From: an uncultured marine group I thaumarchaeote
GTDB lineage: Archaea > Thermoproteota > Nitrososphaeria > Nitrososphaerales > Nitrosopumilaceae
Length of the DNA stretch: 64,000 nucleotides
Direction of reading: 5' to 3'
NCBI GenBank assembly: GCA_902552015.1
Contig: CACDFH010000002.1
Span: 1-64,000 of the forward strand
Part shown: one piece after another, positions 18,275 to 26,803 of the stretch
Position numbering within the stretch: position 1 is the first letter of the stretch
Layout of the letters: each line of letters opens with the position of its first letter
Notes under the pieces: model-generated
What the model was told of the DNA's origin: nothing
The model's database searches: none
What the model saw: only the letters and a program-made list of their open reading frames with translations
Translations under genes and position numbers: made by a program

Positions 18275-18427
18275 CTAGAGTTGCTCATCATCAATCTCTT
18301 CAAATGCATCTAAAAACTGGTTGCACGTACAATCTGGAATCTGGCAAGAACCTCTTCTCAAAATTGACTCTGATGATGTAGTTGATTTGTGAATTTCATC
18401 TGTATGATGGCAACGTCTACAAATCAT
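18275..18427 (-). CDS. 50-residue Cys-rich small protein (probable metal binder)
   Basis: An open frame of 50 codons starting at ATG 18427. It begins MICRRCHHTDEIH and later has SCQIPDCTCNQFLDAFEE, giving five Cys (C3, C6, C28, C33, C35) and two adjacent His, enough for one zinc or iron site. The C-terminus is acidic. It lies 24 bases after the alcohol dehydrogenase stop and 30 bases before the coiled-coil gene, all on one strand, so it may be in the same transcript. No family is recognised. Confidence 0.6.
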   Translation of the reverse strand: MICRRCHHTDEIHKSTTSSESILRRGSCQIPDCTCNQFLDAFEEIDDEQL

Positions 18428-18451
18428 ATTTTTAACAAAATTCCTAGTAAT

Positions 18452-19489
18452 TTAAGGAATTAGAACTGCACGTGCTTCTATATCTGAATTTTTTAATCTT
18501 TCAAGCACTTCATTTGCTTCTTCCAGAGGAAACGATTCTGTGACAACTTTGAAGTTATTTTTTTTTGCAATCTCAATTACTTTTTCCATGTCCTTCATGG
18601 AACCAATCAGTGTACCTCTTACTGTCTTTTCCTCAAATGCTAAGAAATTTGGAATTTTACCTACTGTGGCAATAATTACAGTTCCTCCTTTTTTGACTGA
18701 TTTTATTGCTGTGTCTGTAACCGTATCTGATGGTGCAAAGACAATTGCAGCATCAAAATATCCATACTCATCTTTCACTTTCTCCAAAAATTCATCTTGA
18801 GATTCAGTAAATTGGAATGTTTTACTTGCACCTAATTTCTCTGCAACATTTAGATGCTCTTTTTTTCGTGATACGCCTGTAACCTCACACCCTTCTACTT
18901 TAGCAAATTGTATTGCCATATGTCCTACTCCTCCTATTCCATAAATTGCAATTTTTTTATTTTTTTCTGGTTCTGCAGCTTTTACTGCTTTGTATGCAGT
19001 AATTCCTGGACAAAATAATGGAGCTGCATATTCTGATGACATACTATCTGGAACTTTTGTTAGAAAATTTTCTGATGCATTGATAAATTCTGTATAGCCT
19101 CCACGTAATGTTTCACCTGTTATTTCATTATTTTCACAAAGGTATTCTTTTCCTTCATTACAATATGTACAGTCCATACATGCTTTCAAAAGTGGAGTAA
19201 TTCCAACTCTATCTCCAATCTTAAACTTTGTAACTTTACTTCCAATCTCAATAATTTTTCCAACAACTTCGTGTCCTGGCACTGTTGGAAATGCTGGTGG
19301 AATGCCTATTTCCTGCCAATCTCCCTCTATTCCATGTAATTGAGAATGACATACTCCACATGCTTCAATCTTGATTAAAACTTCATCAGGATTATCGATT
19401 GTGTGTTTTTTAATATTTGTCAATTTCAATGGTTTTTCTTCAATTTTCTTACATTCTGAAAGAACCATGGCACGCATATCTTCTGTCAT
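18452..19489 (-). CDS. Zinc-dependent alcohol dehydrogenase (MDR superfamily)
   Basis: The protein of about 345 residues is a medium-chain dehydrogenase. It has catalytic-zinc motifs ACGVCHSQLHGIEGD and GHEVVG, the structural-zinc lobe CMDCTYCNEGKEYLC, and a Rossmann motif GIGGVGHMAIQFAK. It resembles propanol-preferring and archaeal NAD(P)-alcohol dehydrogenases; the natural substrate is unknown. I prefer ATG 19489, because a TATA-like TAAAAATAAAT lies about 25 bases upstream; the frame extends to ATG 19513. It is divergent from the 80-residue gene at 19536. Confidence 0.9.
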   Translation of the reverse strand: MTEDMRAMVLSECKKIEEKPLKLTNIKKHTIDNPDEVLIKIEACGVCHSQLHGIEGDWQEIGIPPAFPTVPGHEVVGKIIEIGSKVTKFKIGDRVGITPLLKACMDCTYCNEGKEYLCENNEITGETLRGGYTEFINASENFLTKVPDSMSSEYAAPLFCPGITAYKAVKAAEPEKNKKIAIYGIGGVGHMAIQFAKVEGCEVTGVSRKKEHLNVAEKLGASKTFQFTESQDEFLEKVKDEYGYFDAAIVFAPSDTVTDTAIKSVKKGGTVIIATVGKIPNFLAFEEKTVRGTLIGSMKDMEKVIEIAKKNNFKVVTESFPLEEANEVLERLKNSDIEARAVLIP

Positions 19490-19535
19490 ATTTGAGCATA
19501 ATTCAACACACATTTATTTTTAGCAAGGTGATCTG

Positions 19536-19778
19536 ATGACAAGTATGGCTGAAATTTTAAAAAAAGATGATTTCAAACGTGTAGAATTATTAAATTTAGT
19601 AACTAAAAATGGTGGAATGAGAAACCTAAGTCTTGAGCAACTCATACAGCTAGATGAATTACTAAGAAAGAAAGATTACAGTAATGACAAAAAGGCAGAA
19701 AAATCAAAGCAGAAACTACTAAAACAAATCAATATAGAAATCTACAAACGTAACGATACTGCAATCTGGAAAATCTAG
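19536..19778 (+). CDS. Small basic helical protein of unknown function
   Basis: An 80-residue protein rich in Lys and Leu, predicted mostly helical, with no Cys and no membrane segment. ATG 19545 is an alternative start. The middle segment LSLEQLIQLDELLRKKDYS may form a helix-turn-helix-like or coiled region, but no family can be named. It is followed after 40 bases by the YyaL-like gene. Confidence 0.5.
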   Translation: MTSMAEILKKDDFKRVELLNLVTKNGGMRNLSLEQLIQLDELLRKKDYSNDKKAEKSKQKLLKQINIEIYKRNDTAIWKI

Positions 19779-19818
19779 ATTGCATTAAATACAAATATTC
19801 ACTTCCTGAATCAATATC

Positions 19819-21843
19819 ATGCCAAATAATTTGTCACAAGAAACTAGTCCTTATCTTTTACAACACAAAGATAATCCTGTTGAATGGTTTGCATGGAATG
19901 ATGAGTCATTAAAAAAGGCAAAAGATGAGAATAAGCCTATTTTTCTATCTGTTGGCTATAGCTCTTGTCATTGGTGCCATGTGATGGCACATGAATCCTT
20001 TGAAAATGATGATGTAGCGAAAATCATGAATGAAAATTTTGTTAACATAAAAGTTGATAGAGAGGAAAGACCGGATCTTGATGATATTTATCAAAAGATT
20101 TGCCAGATGTCAACTGGCCAAGGTGGCTGGCCATTGAGTGTATTCTTAACTCCTGATCAAAAACCATTCTACGTTGGAACATACTTTCCAGTTCTTGATT
20201 CATACGGCAGACCTGGTTTTGGTAGTCTATGTAGACAGTTGGCACAAGCTTGGAAAGAAAAACCAAAAGATGTTGGCACATCTGCAGAACAATTCATGGC
20301 TAATCTTACAAAATTAGAAAGAGTCTCTGATGGTGGAGATATCGAAAAGTCTATCTTAGACGAGGCAGCTGTTAATCTTTTACAAGTTGCTGATACTAAT
20401 TATGGTGGATTTGGTCAAGCACCTAAATTTCCAAATGCTGCAAATCTTTCTTTCATGTTTAGATATTCAAAACTTTCAGGAATTACAAAATTTCAAGAAT
20501 TTGCATTATTGACATTAAAAAAAATGGCTAAAGGTGGAATATTTGATCAAATTGGTGGTGGATTTCATCGATATTCTACTGATGCAAGATGGCTTGTACC
20601 TCATTTTGAAAAAATGTTGTATGATAATGCACTTTTGCCTCCTGTATATGCAGAAGCTTATCAAATCACAAAAGATCCTTTCTATCTTGACGTTGTAACA
20701 AAAACTCTTGATTATGTATTGCGTGAAATGACTTCAACTTTAGGCTTGTTTTATTCTGCACAAGATGCAGATACCAATGCGGAAGAAGGTCAAACATTTG
20801 TTTGGAAAAAACGTGAAATTGAAAATATCTTGGGAAGTGATTCTGATATATTTTGTATCTATTATGATGTAACTGACGGCGGAAATTTTGAAGGAAAAAC
20901 AATTCTTGCAAATAACATCAATATTTCATCACTATCATTCAAGTTCAATAAACCTGAGGATGAAATTGTCGATATTCTAAAACGCTCATCAAAAAAATTA
21001 CTAGATGTTAGAAATGAAAGAGACCAACCTGGAACTGATGATAAAATTATCACATCATGGAATTCCATGATGATTTCTGCGTTTTCAAAAGGTTATAGAA
21101 TTTCAGGAAATGAAGCGTATCTTAATGCTGCTGTAAATGCCGCTAAATATTTTTCAGAACAATTCTCTAAACATGGATTCATACATAGAACGTTCAAAAA
21201 TGATACTCCAAAACTTAATGGGTATTTGGATGACTATGCTTATCTTGCAAATTCTCTAATTGATGTTTTTGAAATAACTGCAAACCCGTATTTTCTTGAT
21301 ACTGCTAAAAAAATTGCAGATTTTATGATAGAACATTTCTGGGATGAAAATGAAAAATCATTCTATTTCACTGCTGATACACATGAATCCTTGATAGTAC
21401 GTCCAAAAAATTATTATGATTTATCCGTACCCTCTGGAAATTCTGTTGCTGCAAATGCATTACTAAAATTACATCATCTTGTAAACGATGAGAAATTTCT
21501 CCAAATATCAAAACAAATTTTGGAATTAAATGGAACCTCTGCTGCAGAAAACCCCTTTGCATTTGGTTATCTGCTCAATGTGATGAATCTGTATCTAAAA
21601 CATCCTACTGAAATTACAATAATTAATTCTGAGAATTCGGAAATCGTTAACTCTCTTTATAAAAAATTCATACCTGAAGGAATCACAATTGAAATTAAAG
21701 ATAAAGAAAACCTGGATTCACTATCAAAATATCCATTTTTTGAAGGAAAAGAATTTTCAGAAAAAACAAGCGTTACTATTTGTAAAAATTTTACTTGTTC
21801 TTTACCATTATCTGAATTATCTGAAATCGAAGAAAATCTCTAA
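19819..21843 (+). CDS. YyaL/SSP411-like thioredoxin-fold and six-hairpin protein (DUF255)
   Basis: The 674-residue protein starts with the DUF255 block: [19 protein letters not shown], then the thioredoxin-like [16 protein letters not shown] with its CxxC at about residues 50-53, and [12 protein letters not shown]. The rest (about 180-674) is an alpha/alpha barrel related to glycosidase and N-acylglucosamine epimerase folds. The family is widespread and is thought to act in redox or carbohydrate handling, but no reaction is firmly established. Length is typical. Its stop overlaps the convergent gene by 4 bases. Confidence 0.9.
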   Translation: MPNNLSQETSPYLLQHKDNPVEWFAWNDESLKKAKDENKPIFLSVGYSSCHWCHVMAHESFENDDVAKIMNENFVNIKVDREERPDLDDIYQKICQMSTGQGGWPLSVFLTPDQKPFYVGTYFPVLDSYGRPGFGSLCRQLAQAWKEKPKDVGTSAEQFMANLTKLERVSDGGDIEKSILDEAAVNLLQVADTNYGGFGQAPKFPNAANLSFMFRYSKLSGITKFQEFALLTLKKMAKGGIFDQIGGGFHRYSTDARWLVPHFEKMLYDNALLPPVYAEAYQITKDPFYLDVVTKTLDYVLREMTSTLGLFYSAQDADTNAEEGQTFVWKKREIENILGSDSDIFCIYYDVTDGGNFEGKTILANNINISSLSFKFNKPEDEIVDILKRSSKKLLDVRNERDQPGTDDKIITSWNSMMISAFSKGYRISGNEAYLNAAVNAAKYFSEQFSKHGFIHRTFKNDTPKLNGYLDDYAYLANSLIDVFEITANPYFLDTAKKIADFMIEHFWDENEKSFYFTADTHESLIVRPKNYYDLSVPSGNSVAANALLKLHHLVNDEKFLQISKQILELNGTSAAENPFAFGYLLNVMNLYLKHPTEITIINSENSEIVNSLYKKFIPEGITIEIKDKENLDSLSKYPFFEGKEFSEKTSVTICKNFTCSLPLSELSEIEENL

Positions 21844-22160
21844 ATTTTTTGTATATCTATTCTTAAAACTTGCCCAACTTGCGGTCGTCCAAGTTTCTCG
21901 TATCTGTTTTTTGGCATTGTAATTGAAATATTTGTTTGCGCATAACTTTTCATCTTAATTGTTGGTTGTGCTTGAAGCATTGCTTCGAGTAATGGCATAA
22001 CTTGTTCTTTTGTGTCTTGATCAAGTTTTTTTGAAACATTTTCCATAATCAATTGTTTTTGTGAAACTGGTTCTGTTTGAACATCTTCTGCAAGTGACAT
22101 TTGTATTGCTTGACCATTATCCACGATTTGTTGTATTTTGTATCCGATTATCTCTGACAT
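21840..22160 (-). CDS. Archaeal protein of unknown function (possibly arcadin-1-like)
   Basis: A 106-residue soluble protein. The C-terminal third, [20 protein letters not shown] followed by a RPQVGQ turn and two strands, reminds me of the arcadin-1 family found with archaeal actin genes, but I cannot confirm this and no crenactin gene is nearby. The N-terminal part is helical with many Gln and Glu. It is convergent with the YyaL-like gene and heads a run of small minus-strand genes. Confidence 0.5.
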   Translation of the reverse strand: MSEIIGYKIQQIVDNGQAIQMSLAEDVQTEPVSQKQLIMENVSKKLDQDTKEQVMPLLEAMLQAQPTIKMKSYAQTNISITMPKNRYEKLGRPQVGQVLRIDIQKI

Positions 22161-22194
22161 ATTTTCATCTCTTTATGTTTGGATTTATTCTTAC

Positions 22195-22479
22195 CTATGC
22201 CTTGTTCTCATCTAATGCCTTGGTAATCTTATCTATATTGTCTCTCATGAGCTCATGAAATTCTTGAATATCGTCTAGTTTAACCTCCAATTGTTGATTT
22301 GAATATGCCTGTAAGAATGCAGAATATACTGTACCTATTATGACTCCAAATGCAATTTCTCTTTTTGAATTTGAAAATTCGTTGTATTCTTTTGCAAATT
22401 GATTATAGGAATCTGCCTGATCAATATAGTATTGTAATAAATCCTCTAAAAATTTTTTATTTTCATCTGAAATTGCCAT
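22195..22479 (-). CDS. Small protein of unknown function
   Basis: A 94-residue protein starting at ATG 22479 (MAISDENKKFLEDLLQYYID). The longer frame to 22539 would run into the neighbouring gene, so it is less likely. The segment EIAFGVIIGTVYSAFLQAYS (about 42-61) is hydrophobic and could be one membrane-associated helix. No family is recognised. It lies 32 bases downstream of the secreted FxLYD-like protein gene. Confidence 0.5.
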   Translation of the reverse strand: MAISDENKKFLEDLLQYYIDQADSYNQFAKEYNEFSNSKREIAFGVIIGTVYSAFLQAYSNQQLEVKLDDIQEFHELMRDNIDKITKALDENKA

Positions 22480-22511
22480 TTGATTTTCTTTCTTGTATGT
22501 GCGTATAAGAA

Positions 22512-23276
22512 TTATTGTCGAACTAGAATCTTTGAACATCTGTCTAATGCATTTGTAATCTTTTCAGGATTTCTTGAAAAAATGACATATGATGATACTG
22601 AAACTATTAGCAATGCACCTGTGCCTAATGGGAATTCTGGAACGGCTGCATATTCATCTGATTCTGCAATTATGCTGTAATCTACTACATCCATTGATTG
22701 ATTCTTCTCATAAATTGGAACTACAAAATGACTTTCTTCACCAGCTCTCAAAAAATCTGGTTGTGTTTGAACTTTTGAAACCGTTAACACTTTGCCATCT
22801 CTGTCGTACAATGTTGCAACAATGTTGATCATATTGGCAGTGATTTCTCCATTATTTTCAATAGTTCCTGAAATTATCAAATTATTTAATTGGTCTCTCT
22901 TCATTTCTGATGAAACAACTTCAATCACTTGATTCTTTGGGGCTGCAAGTTTGTATTCAAAACCTAAATCATAATCAAAAGATTCACGTATGTTTCTTTC
23001 ATTTGTAATAATATCAAAACTTCCTTTCATTCCTGGCATTAAAATATTAGACATTATCTTTCCGTTAATTTCATCTATGACTATTCCATTTTCATCGGTA
23101 AGTATTGCTGTGATTTTTATTTTGTTTACAGGAGACTTTGAATCATTTTTAATTTCGCCAACTATGTGCATCATACCATCACTTCCTATGTAGGTTTGAT
23201 CATTTTCGACAATTATTTCTCCAAAAGCTGGTTGTATCAAAAGCAATAATGGAATCAGAAATATCAGTTTTTTCAT
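22512..23276 (-). CDS. Secreted beta-sandwich protein with PEF-type C-terminal motif
   Basis: The 254-residue protein has a signal peptide (residues 1-19), two related beta-sandwich domains resembling FxLYD/CARDB folds (about 20-105 and 115-205; note MMHIVGEIKNDSKSPVNKI and LIISGTIENNGEITAN), and then VPEFPLG followed by a membrane helix and a basic tail. The PEF motif, helix and Arg resemble PEFG-CTERM sorting signals of thaumarchaeal surface proteins, though the tail after the helix is longer than usual. An archaeosortase relative is encoded at 29659. It is likely anchored on the outer face. Confidence 0.7.
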   Translation of the reverse strand: MKKLIFLIPLLLLIQPAFGEIIVENDQTYIGSDGMMHIVGEIKNDSKSPVNKIKITAILTDENGIVIDEINGKIMSNILMPGMKGSFDIITNERNIRESFDYDLGFEYKLAAPKNQVIEVVSSEMKRDQLNNLIISGTIENNGEITANMINIVATLYDRDGKVLTVSKVQTQPDFLRAGEESHFVVPIYEKNQSMDVVDYSIIAESDEYAAVPEFPLGTGALLIVSVSSYVIFSRNPEKITNALDRCSKILVRQ

Positions 23277-23307
23277 AACATTACTATTATACTAAAGTCT
23301 TAAAGAT

Positions 23308-23814
23308 TTATTGTTCAATTCCTGCTTTTGCATCATTAAATGATTTTAATCCTGCTTGCTCTGCCTCGAATGATAGCTGAGTTAATTCCTGGGATCTAAT
23401 TAGTTCTGTTTCATCACCATTTTTTATCCATCCCAGTCTATGTTCATGTGATTCAATCTGATATTCTAAAGATAATTTCAACAGTTTTACGGATTTTGCG
23501 AATGCATCTGGTGGTTGTAATTCATCATATTTGTCTAATAGTTTGTTAAATGTCTCCAGATGTTTTTCTCCAATTCTTATCATCTCTTCATCTGAAATTG
23601 TTTTTTCATCCCATTTCGCTATACTTGAAATAAATTTTCCTTGCTCTTCTTGAATTTCTTCTTGAAGTGCTTGAATCTCATTTCCAAAGGCAAATCCTCT
23701 AATTTTTGCCTGATCTGCTGAGTAGAAATAGAACACAATGATTCCTATGATGATTGCACCGATTATGATGATTGGAAAATTGTTTCTAGATTTTTTTGCT
23801 TTTCGTTTTTTCAA
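23308..23814 (-). CDS. Membrane-anchored helical protein, unknown function
   Basis: A 168-residue protein with a basic N-terminus (MKKRKAKKSRN), one membrane helix (about 13-32) and a mostly helical extracellular part rich in Glu, Gln and Lys. Basic residues before the helix place the N-terminus inside. The segment ALQEEIQEEQGKFISSI suggests a coiled coil. No family is recognised. It is 31 bases upstream of the secreted FxLYD-like gene on the same strand. Confidence 0.55.
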   Translation of the reverse strand: MKKRKAKKSRNNFPIIIIGAIIIGIIVFYFYSADQAKIRGFAFGNEIQALQEEIQEEQGKFISSIAKWDEKTISDEEMIRIGEKHLETFNKLLDKYDELQPPDAFAKSVKLLKLSLEYQIESHEHRLGWIKNGDETELIRSQELTQLSFEAEQAGLKSFNDAKAGIEQ

Positions 23815-23817
23815 TTT

Positions 23818-24108
23818 CTAATCGATATACTTTCCAGATTCATCTGATTTTAATTCTATGTTGAGTTCTGTACCGCTGATAAAGGACTCACCTCTAACAG
23901 TTCGAATTCGTGCAACAACCAATTCATGTGGCCATATCTCAACAACAACTTGACCAACTTCGGGATTGTCTGGTGCATCGACTATTTTGATGTCCTCTTT
24001 TTTTATCCCATAATCTCCTAGTTTCTTAATACTGTGTTCAATTAATGGTTCTGGGTCATTGTGGCTTAGTGCCCATACAGTTCCTGAATATTCAATTTGT
24101 TGCAACAC
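23818..24108 (-). CDS. Conserved-looking small protein, unknown function
   Basis: A 96-residue soluble protein with alternating strands, including YGIKKEDIKIVDAPDNPEVG and a VVVEIWPHELVVARIRTVRG core. No Cys and no membrane helix. I cannot name a family. It lies 28 bases after the Lrp ligand-domain gene and 3 bases before the membrane-anchored helical protein gene, so it appears to be within a minus-strand operon. Confidence 0.5.
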   Translation of the reverse strand: MLQQIEYSGTVWALSHNDPEPLIEHSIKKLGDYGIKKEDIKIVDAPDNPEVGQVVVEIWPHELVVARIRTVRGESFISGTELNIELKSDESGKYID

Positions 24109-24136
24109 AGTTTCACTTTTTTTTTTCGTATAAGTG

Positions 24137-24373
24137 TCATTCGCCTTTTATGACATTTAGTGTCATTGTACTGACGACTCTCGATAATTGTCTAATTCTC
24201 AATGATACTGTTTTCTCAAATTCTTCTTGTGTTTCGGCATCAATTTCTGCTACTATGTCATATGCACCAAATGTAACATATGCGTTTTTTATTTCGTTTA
24301 CTTGCTGTAATTCTTCTAAAATATACTCTTCAGCACCTAAATCACAATTTAATAAAACAAATCCTTTATGCAT
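24137..24373 (-). CDS. Stand-alone Lrp/AsnC ligand-binding (RAM) domain protein
   Basis: The 78-residue protein is a single alpha-beta RAM domain: FVLLNCDLGAEEYILEEL, then IKNAYVTFGAYDIVAEIDA, then a helix and a final strand VVSTMTLNVIKGE. This is the effector-binding half of Lrp/AsnC regulators without the helix-turn-helix. Such single-domain proteins oligomerise and may bind amino acids or modulate full-length Lrp proteins. It sits 45 bases downstream of the DEAD-box helicase gene. Confidence 0.87.
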   Translation of the reverse strand: MHKGFVLLNCDLGAEEYILEELQQVNEIKNAYVTFGAYDIVAEIDAETQEEFEKTVSLRIRQLSRVVSTMTLNVIKGE

Positions 24374-24418
24374 TTTTTCTTACACTTTTTTAACTAATCC
24401 TTGTCTTTAAGTGTTAAA

Positions 24419-25771
24419 TTACCACTTCTTCTTATTGTCGCGACTTTGTCTTCCATATGATGCTCTTGTACTGCTTCGTCTTTTGTATTGATCTCTAGCT
24501 GGACCGTCTCTACTTCTACCACCATAACTTGGTCTACTTCTACCACCATAACTTGGTCTACTTCTACCACCATAACTTGGTCTACGTCCATATCCTGAAC
24601 GCATTGGTTGTGCAATACGTCGTCCCACATCACGTTTTAATGGGTCTGGAATGTTTACTTCTATTCCCATTTTCTTATTCAAATCTGTTAAATCTGATTT
24701 GATTTGTTTCTTGATGATTTTCCAATCTGCGATTGATGAATATGATACTAGTGTGATTGCTCTTCCTTTAGCTCCTGCTCTAGCTGTACGTCCAATTCTA
24801 TGGAAATAGACCATGTCCTGATTTGGAACATCATAATTTACTACCAATCCCACTTTTGGAACGTCTATTCCTCTTGCTGCAACATCTGTTGCGACTAATA
24901 CATCTGCCTGATTCTTTCTAAATTTCATCATAGAGTATTCACGTTTATTTTGTGACATATCTCCTTCAATTGCAACTACTTTGAATCTGGCTTTCTGCAG
25001 ATCTCTTGAAACATTTCTTGTTCGAATTTTTGTCGAACAAAAAACGATAACTTGCCCTCTATTTTCTTTTATGAAATCTGTTAGATATCTGTGCTTATCT
25101 CTGTCTTTAATTACCAAAAATGATTGATCAATTCCTTCTCCACTCAAATCATCTGAATCAATTAGAATATTTTCTGGATTGTTAAGATATTTGTCTGAAA
25201 GTCGAAGAATCTCAGGTGGCATAGTTGCTGAAAACATTGATGTTATTCTATTTGCAGGAACTTTTTCTAATACGTATTCTATATCTTCAATAAATCCCAT
25301 ATCTAGCATAACATCTGCCTCATCTAACACTACGTGTTTGATATCGTCTGTTCTTATTGATCCTTGATTCAAATGATCAATTAGTCTTCCAGGTGTTGCA
25401 ACAACTATCTCTGGTTTTCTTCTTAATGCATCTAATTGGACACCAATTCCTTGTCCGCCGTAAACTGTTACTGCTTTAAGTTTCGTATATTTTCCTATTT
25501 TTTTTAGTTCATCTGAAATTTGTATTGCTAATTCTCTTGTAGGTGCAATGATTAATCCTTGAATACCCCCGCCTTTGATAATATTTTGTAGCATTGGTAT
25601 TCCAAATGTAGCTGTTTTTCCTGTTCCTGTATGTGCTTGACCAATTACATCGTTTCCTCGTAAAAGTACAGGTATTGCTTGCGCTTGAATTGGAAAAGGT
25701 GTGGTAAAACCGAGCTCTTTGACGGATCTCAATATGTCTTCATTTATTTCTAGTTCTTCGAATGTGTTCAT
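24419..25771 (-). CDS. DEAD-box RNA helicase with Arg/Gly/Tyr-rich tail
   Basis: The 450-residue protein has all main DEAD-box motifs: Q-motif region TPFPIQAQAIP, AHTGTGKTA, PTRELAIQ, TPGRLIDH, DEADVMLDMGF, SATMP, and HRIGRTARAG. The C-terminal tail (about 395-450) is disordered and built of three RPSYGGRS repeats plus related Arg/Ser/Tyr pieces, resembling RNA-binding RGG tails and cold-shock helicases. It probably unwinds structured RNA or assists ribosome assembly. A hairpin lies just before its start codon and could control translation. Confidence 0.95.
   Translation of the reverse strand: MNTFEELEINEDILRSVKELGFTTPFPIQAQAIPVLLRGNDVIGQAHTGTGKTATFGIPMLQNIIKGGGIQGLIIAPTRELAIQISDELKKIGKYTKLKAVTVYGGQGIGVQLDALRRKPEIVVATPGRLIDHLNQGSIRTDDIKHVVLDEADVMLDMGFIEDIEYVLEKVPANRITSMFSATMPPEILRLSDKYLNNPENILIDSDDLSGEGIDQSFLVIKDRDKHRYLTDFIKENRGQVIVFCSTKIRTRNVSRDLQKARFKVVAIEGDMSQNKREYSMMKFRKNQADVLVATDVAARGIDVPKVGLVVNYDVPNQDMVYFHRIGRTARAGAKGRAITLVSYSSIADWKIIKKQIKSDLTDLNKKMGIEVNIPDPLKRDVGRRIAQPMRSGYGRRPSYGGRSRPSYGGRSRPSYGGRSRDGPARDQYKRRSSTRASYGRQSRDNKKKW
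24513..24584. repeat. Three identical 24-bp tandem repeats inside the helicase tail
   Basis: Three exact copies of a 24-bp unit (24513-24536, 24537-24560, 24561-24584), each coding for RPSYGGRS on the minus strand. Because the copies are identical even at silent positions, the array is probably recent or kept uniform by slippage, and its copy number may vary among strains. It is coding, not a CRISPR array. Confidence 0.9.
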
Positions 25772-25777
25772 TTTTTT

Positions 25778-25798
25778 TCTGTCTAAAGCAATGACAGA
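25778..25798 (-). promoter_or_regulatory. Hairpin in the 5' leader of the DEAD-box helicase gene
   Basis: TCTGTC (25778-25783) and GACAGA (25793-25798) form a 6-bp perfect inverted repeat with a 9-base loop, ending 6 bases before the helicase start codon on the minus strand. An AAAATAAT stretch near 25817-25824 is a possible TATA box and would place transcription start close to the hairpin. The mRNA would thus begin with a stem just ahead of AUG, unlike the leaderless mRNAs that seem usual here. A self-regulating or temperature-sensitive leader is an inference. Confidence 0.4.
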
Positions 25799-25920
25799 GA
25801 AAGCGAACCTAATCCGTCATTATTTTCTAATCACACTCGATTCGGTCGTCTAATAAACCCATGCTTAGAATTAATTGATTCCTATGGTGAATAGTGTAAT
25901 TGTAAAATGCTGTCAAATTG

Positions 25921-25928
25921 TTTATAAC
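25921..25928 (+). promoter_or_regulatory. TATA box for the 41-residue CxxC protein
   Basis: TTTATAAC lies 22-29 bases upstream of ATG 25950, the spacing expected for a leaderless archaeal transcript. It supports the short start of that gene over longer in-frame starts at 25875. Confidence 0.5.
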
Positions 25929-25949
25929 CTATTTTTGGTTAAACAGACT

Positions 25950-26075
25950 ATGGATGAAAAAAAGAAAAACGACATGGATAACCAAATTGAGGCTGAAAAC
26001 TCAGATGTCTCATGTAGTTCCTGCCCTATTGATTCCGTTGCTCAAAAAATCATGAGTTTATTCAGGCGTAAATAA
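25950..26075 (+). CDS. 41-residue protein with CSSCP motif
   Basis: A short gene with a strongly polar N-terminus (MDEKKKNDMDNQ) and a CSSCPIDSVAQKI segment before a basic end FRRK. The CxxC pair could bind a metal or act in thiol exchange. The start at ATG 25950 is favoured by a TATA-like box about 25 bases upstream; the frame is open back to 25875 but that region looks non-coding. The next gene encodes a DsbA-like thiol protein 53 bases on, so a redox link is possible but unproven. Confidence 0.55.
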   Translation: MDEKKKNDMDNQIEAENSDVSCSSCPIDSVAQKIMSLFRRK

Positions 26076-26128
26076 TACGTTCTTGGAGACAATGCAAGGT
26101 TTTTTAGTTAAATTTCTTTCTAAAACTT

Positions 26129-26803
26129 ATGGTCGATGCAAAGAAAATTGGAGTTGCTGGTGCTGCTATAGTACTGGTTACACTAGTCGCAGTTTTTGCA
26201 ACATCATACATGTCTGATTTTGAAACTCCAAGAACTTCAAATACTGGAGAAGAAACTCAAGCTATTCAACTAAAAGGTGCACCTGTATTAGGATCTAAGA
26301 CTGCACCTCTAACAATTGTAGAAGTTGGTGATTATCAATGTCACATGTGTAAACTTTGGTTTAAAGAAACACGTCCACTAATAATTGAAAATTATGTTGA
26401 AACTGGAAAAGCAAATCTTGTTTTTATTGACATGCCTTTCTTGGGACGTGACTCTACTCCTGCATCTGAAGCAACTTATTGTGCTAATGACCAAGGAAAA
26501 TACTGGGAATACCATTCTACGCTATTTGAATATCAACAAGAAATTGATGATGGTTGGGCAAATGCAAGTAGATTGCAAGCAATTGCATTAAATCTGGGAT
26601 TAGATATGGAACAATTCGATAAATGTATGATTACTGATGATCATAGAGCTCAAGTTAATGCTAACATGCAAATGGCAAAAAAACAATTTGGTGCAAACAG
26701 TACTCCTACATTTGTAATAGTCAGTCCAACTGGTGAGGCACAAAAAATTATTGGAGCACATCCATACTCTACATTTGTAAGTGTACTAGATCCAATGCTC
26801 TAA
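26129..26803 (+). CDS. DsbA-like membrane-anchored thiol-disulfide protein
   Basis: The 224-residue protein has an N-terminal signal anchor (about 8-28) and a DsbA/thioredoxin-4 domain. The active site is CHMC in VGDYQCHMCKLWF (about residues 71-74), and the cis-Pro loop is STPTFVI. Two further Cys (in TYCANDQ and DKCMITDD) match the DSBA-like family. It probably makes or shuffles disulfides outside the membrane. The next gene starts right after its stop codon and encodes a membrane protein with a CSC motif, a possible redox partner. Confidence 0.9.
   Translation: MVDAKKIGVAGAAIVLVTLVAVFATSYMSDFETPRTSNTGEETQAIQLKGAPVLGSKTAPLTIVEVGDYQCHMCKLWFKETRPLIIENYVETGKANLVFIDMPFLGRDSTPASEATYCANDQGKYWEYHSTLFEYQQEIDDGWANASRLQAIALNLGLDMEQFDKCMITDDHRAQVNANMQMAKKQFGANSTPTFVIVSPTGEAQKIIGAHPYSTFVSVLDPML

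Noticed and set aside
24513..24584. Tandem repeats considered as a CRISPR array
   Set aside because: Units are contiguous without spacers and code for RPSYGGRS in the helicase.
24394..24633. Val/Asp repeat frame overlapping the helicase tail
   Set aside because: It is the 24-bp helicase repeat read in another frame.
25791..25853. 20-codon frame starting ATGACAGAG upstream of the CxxC gene
   Set aside because: Very short, overlaps the helicase leader hairpin and control region, and has no promoter of its own.
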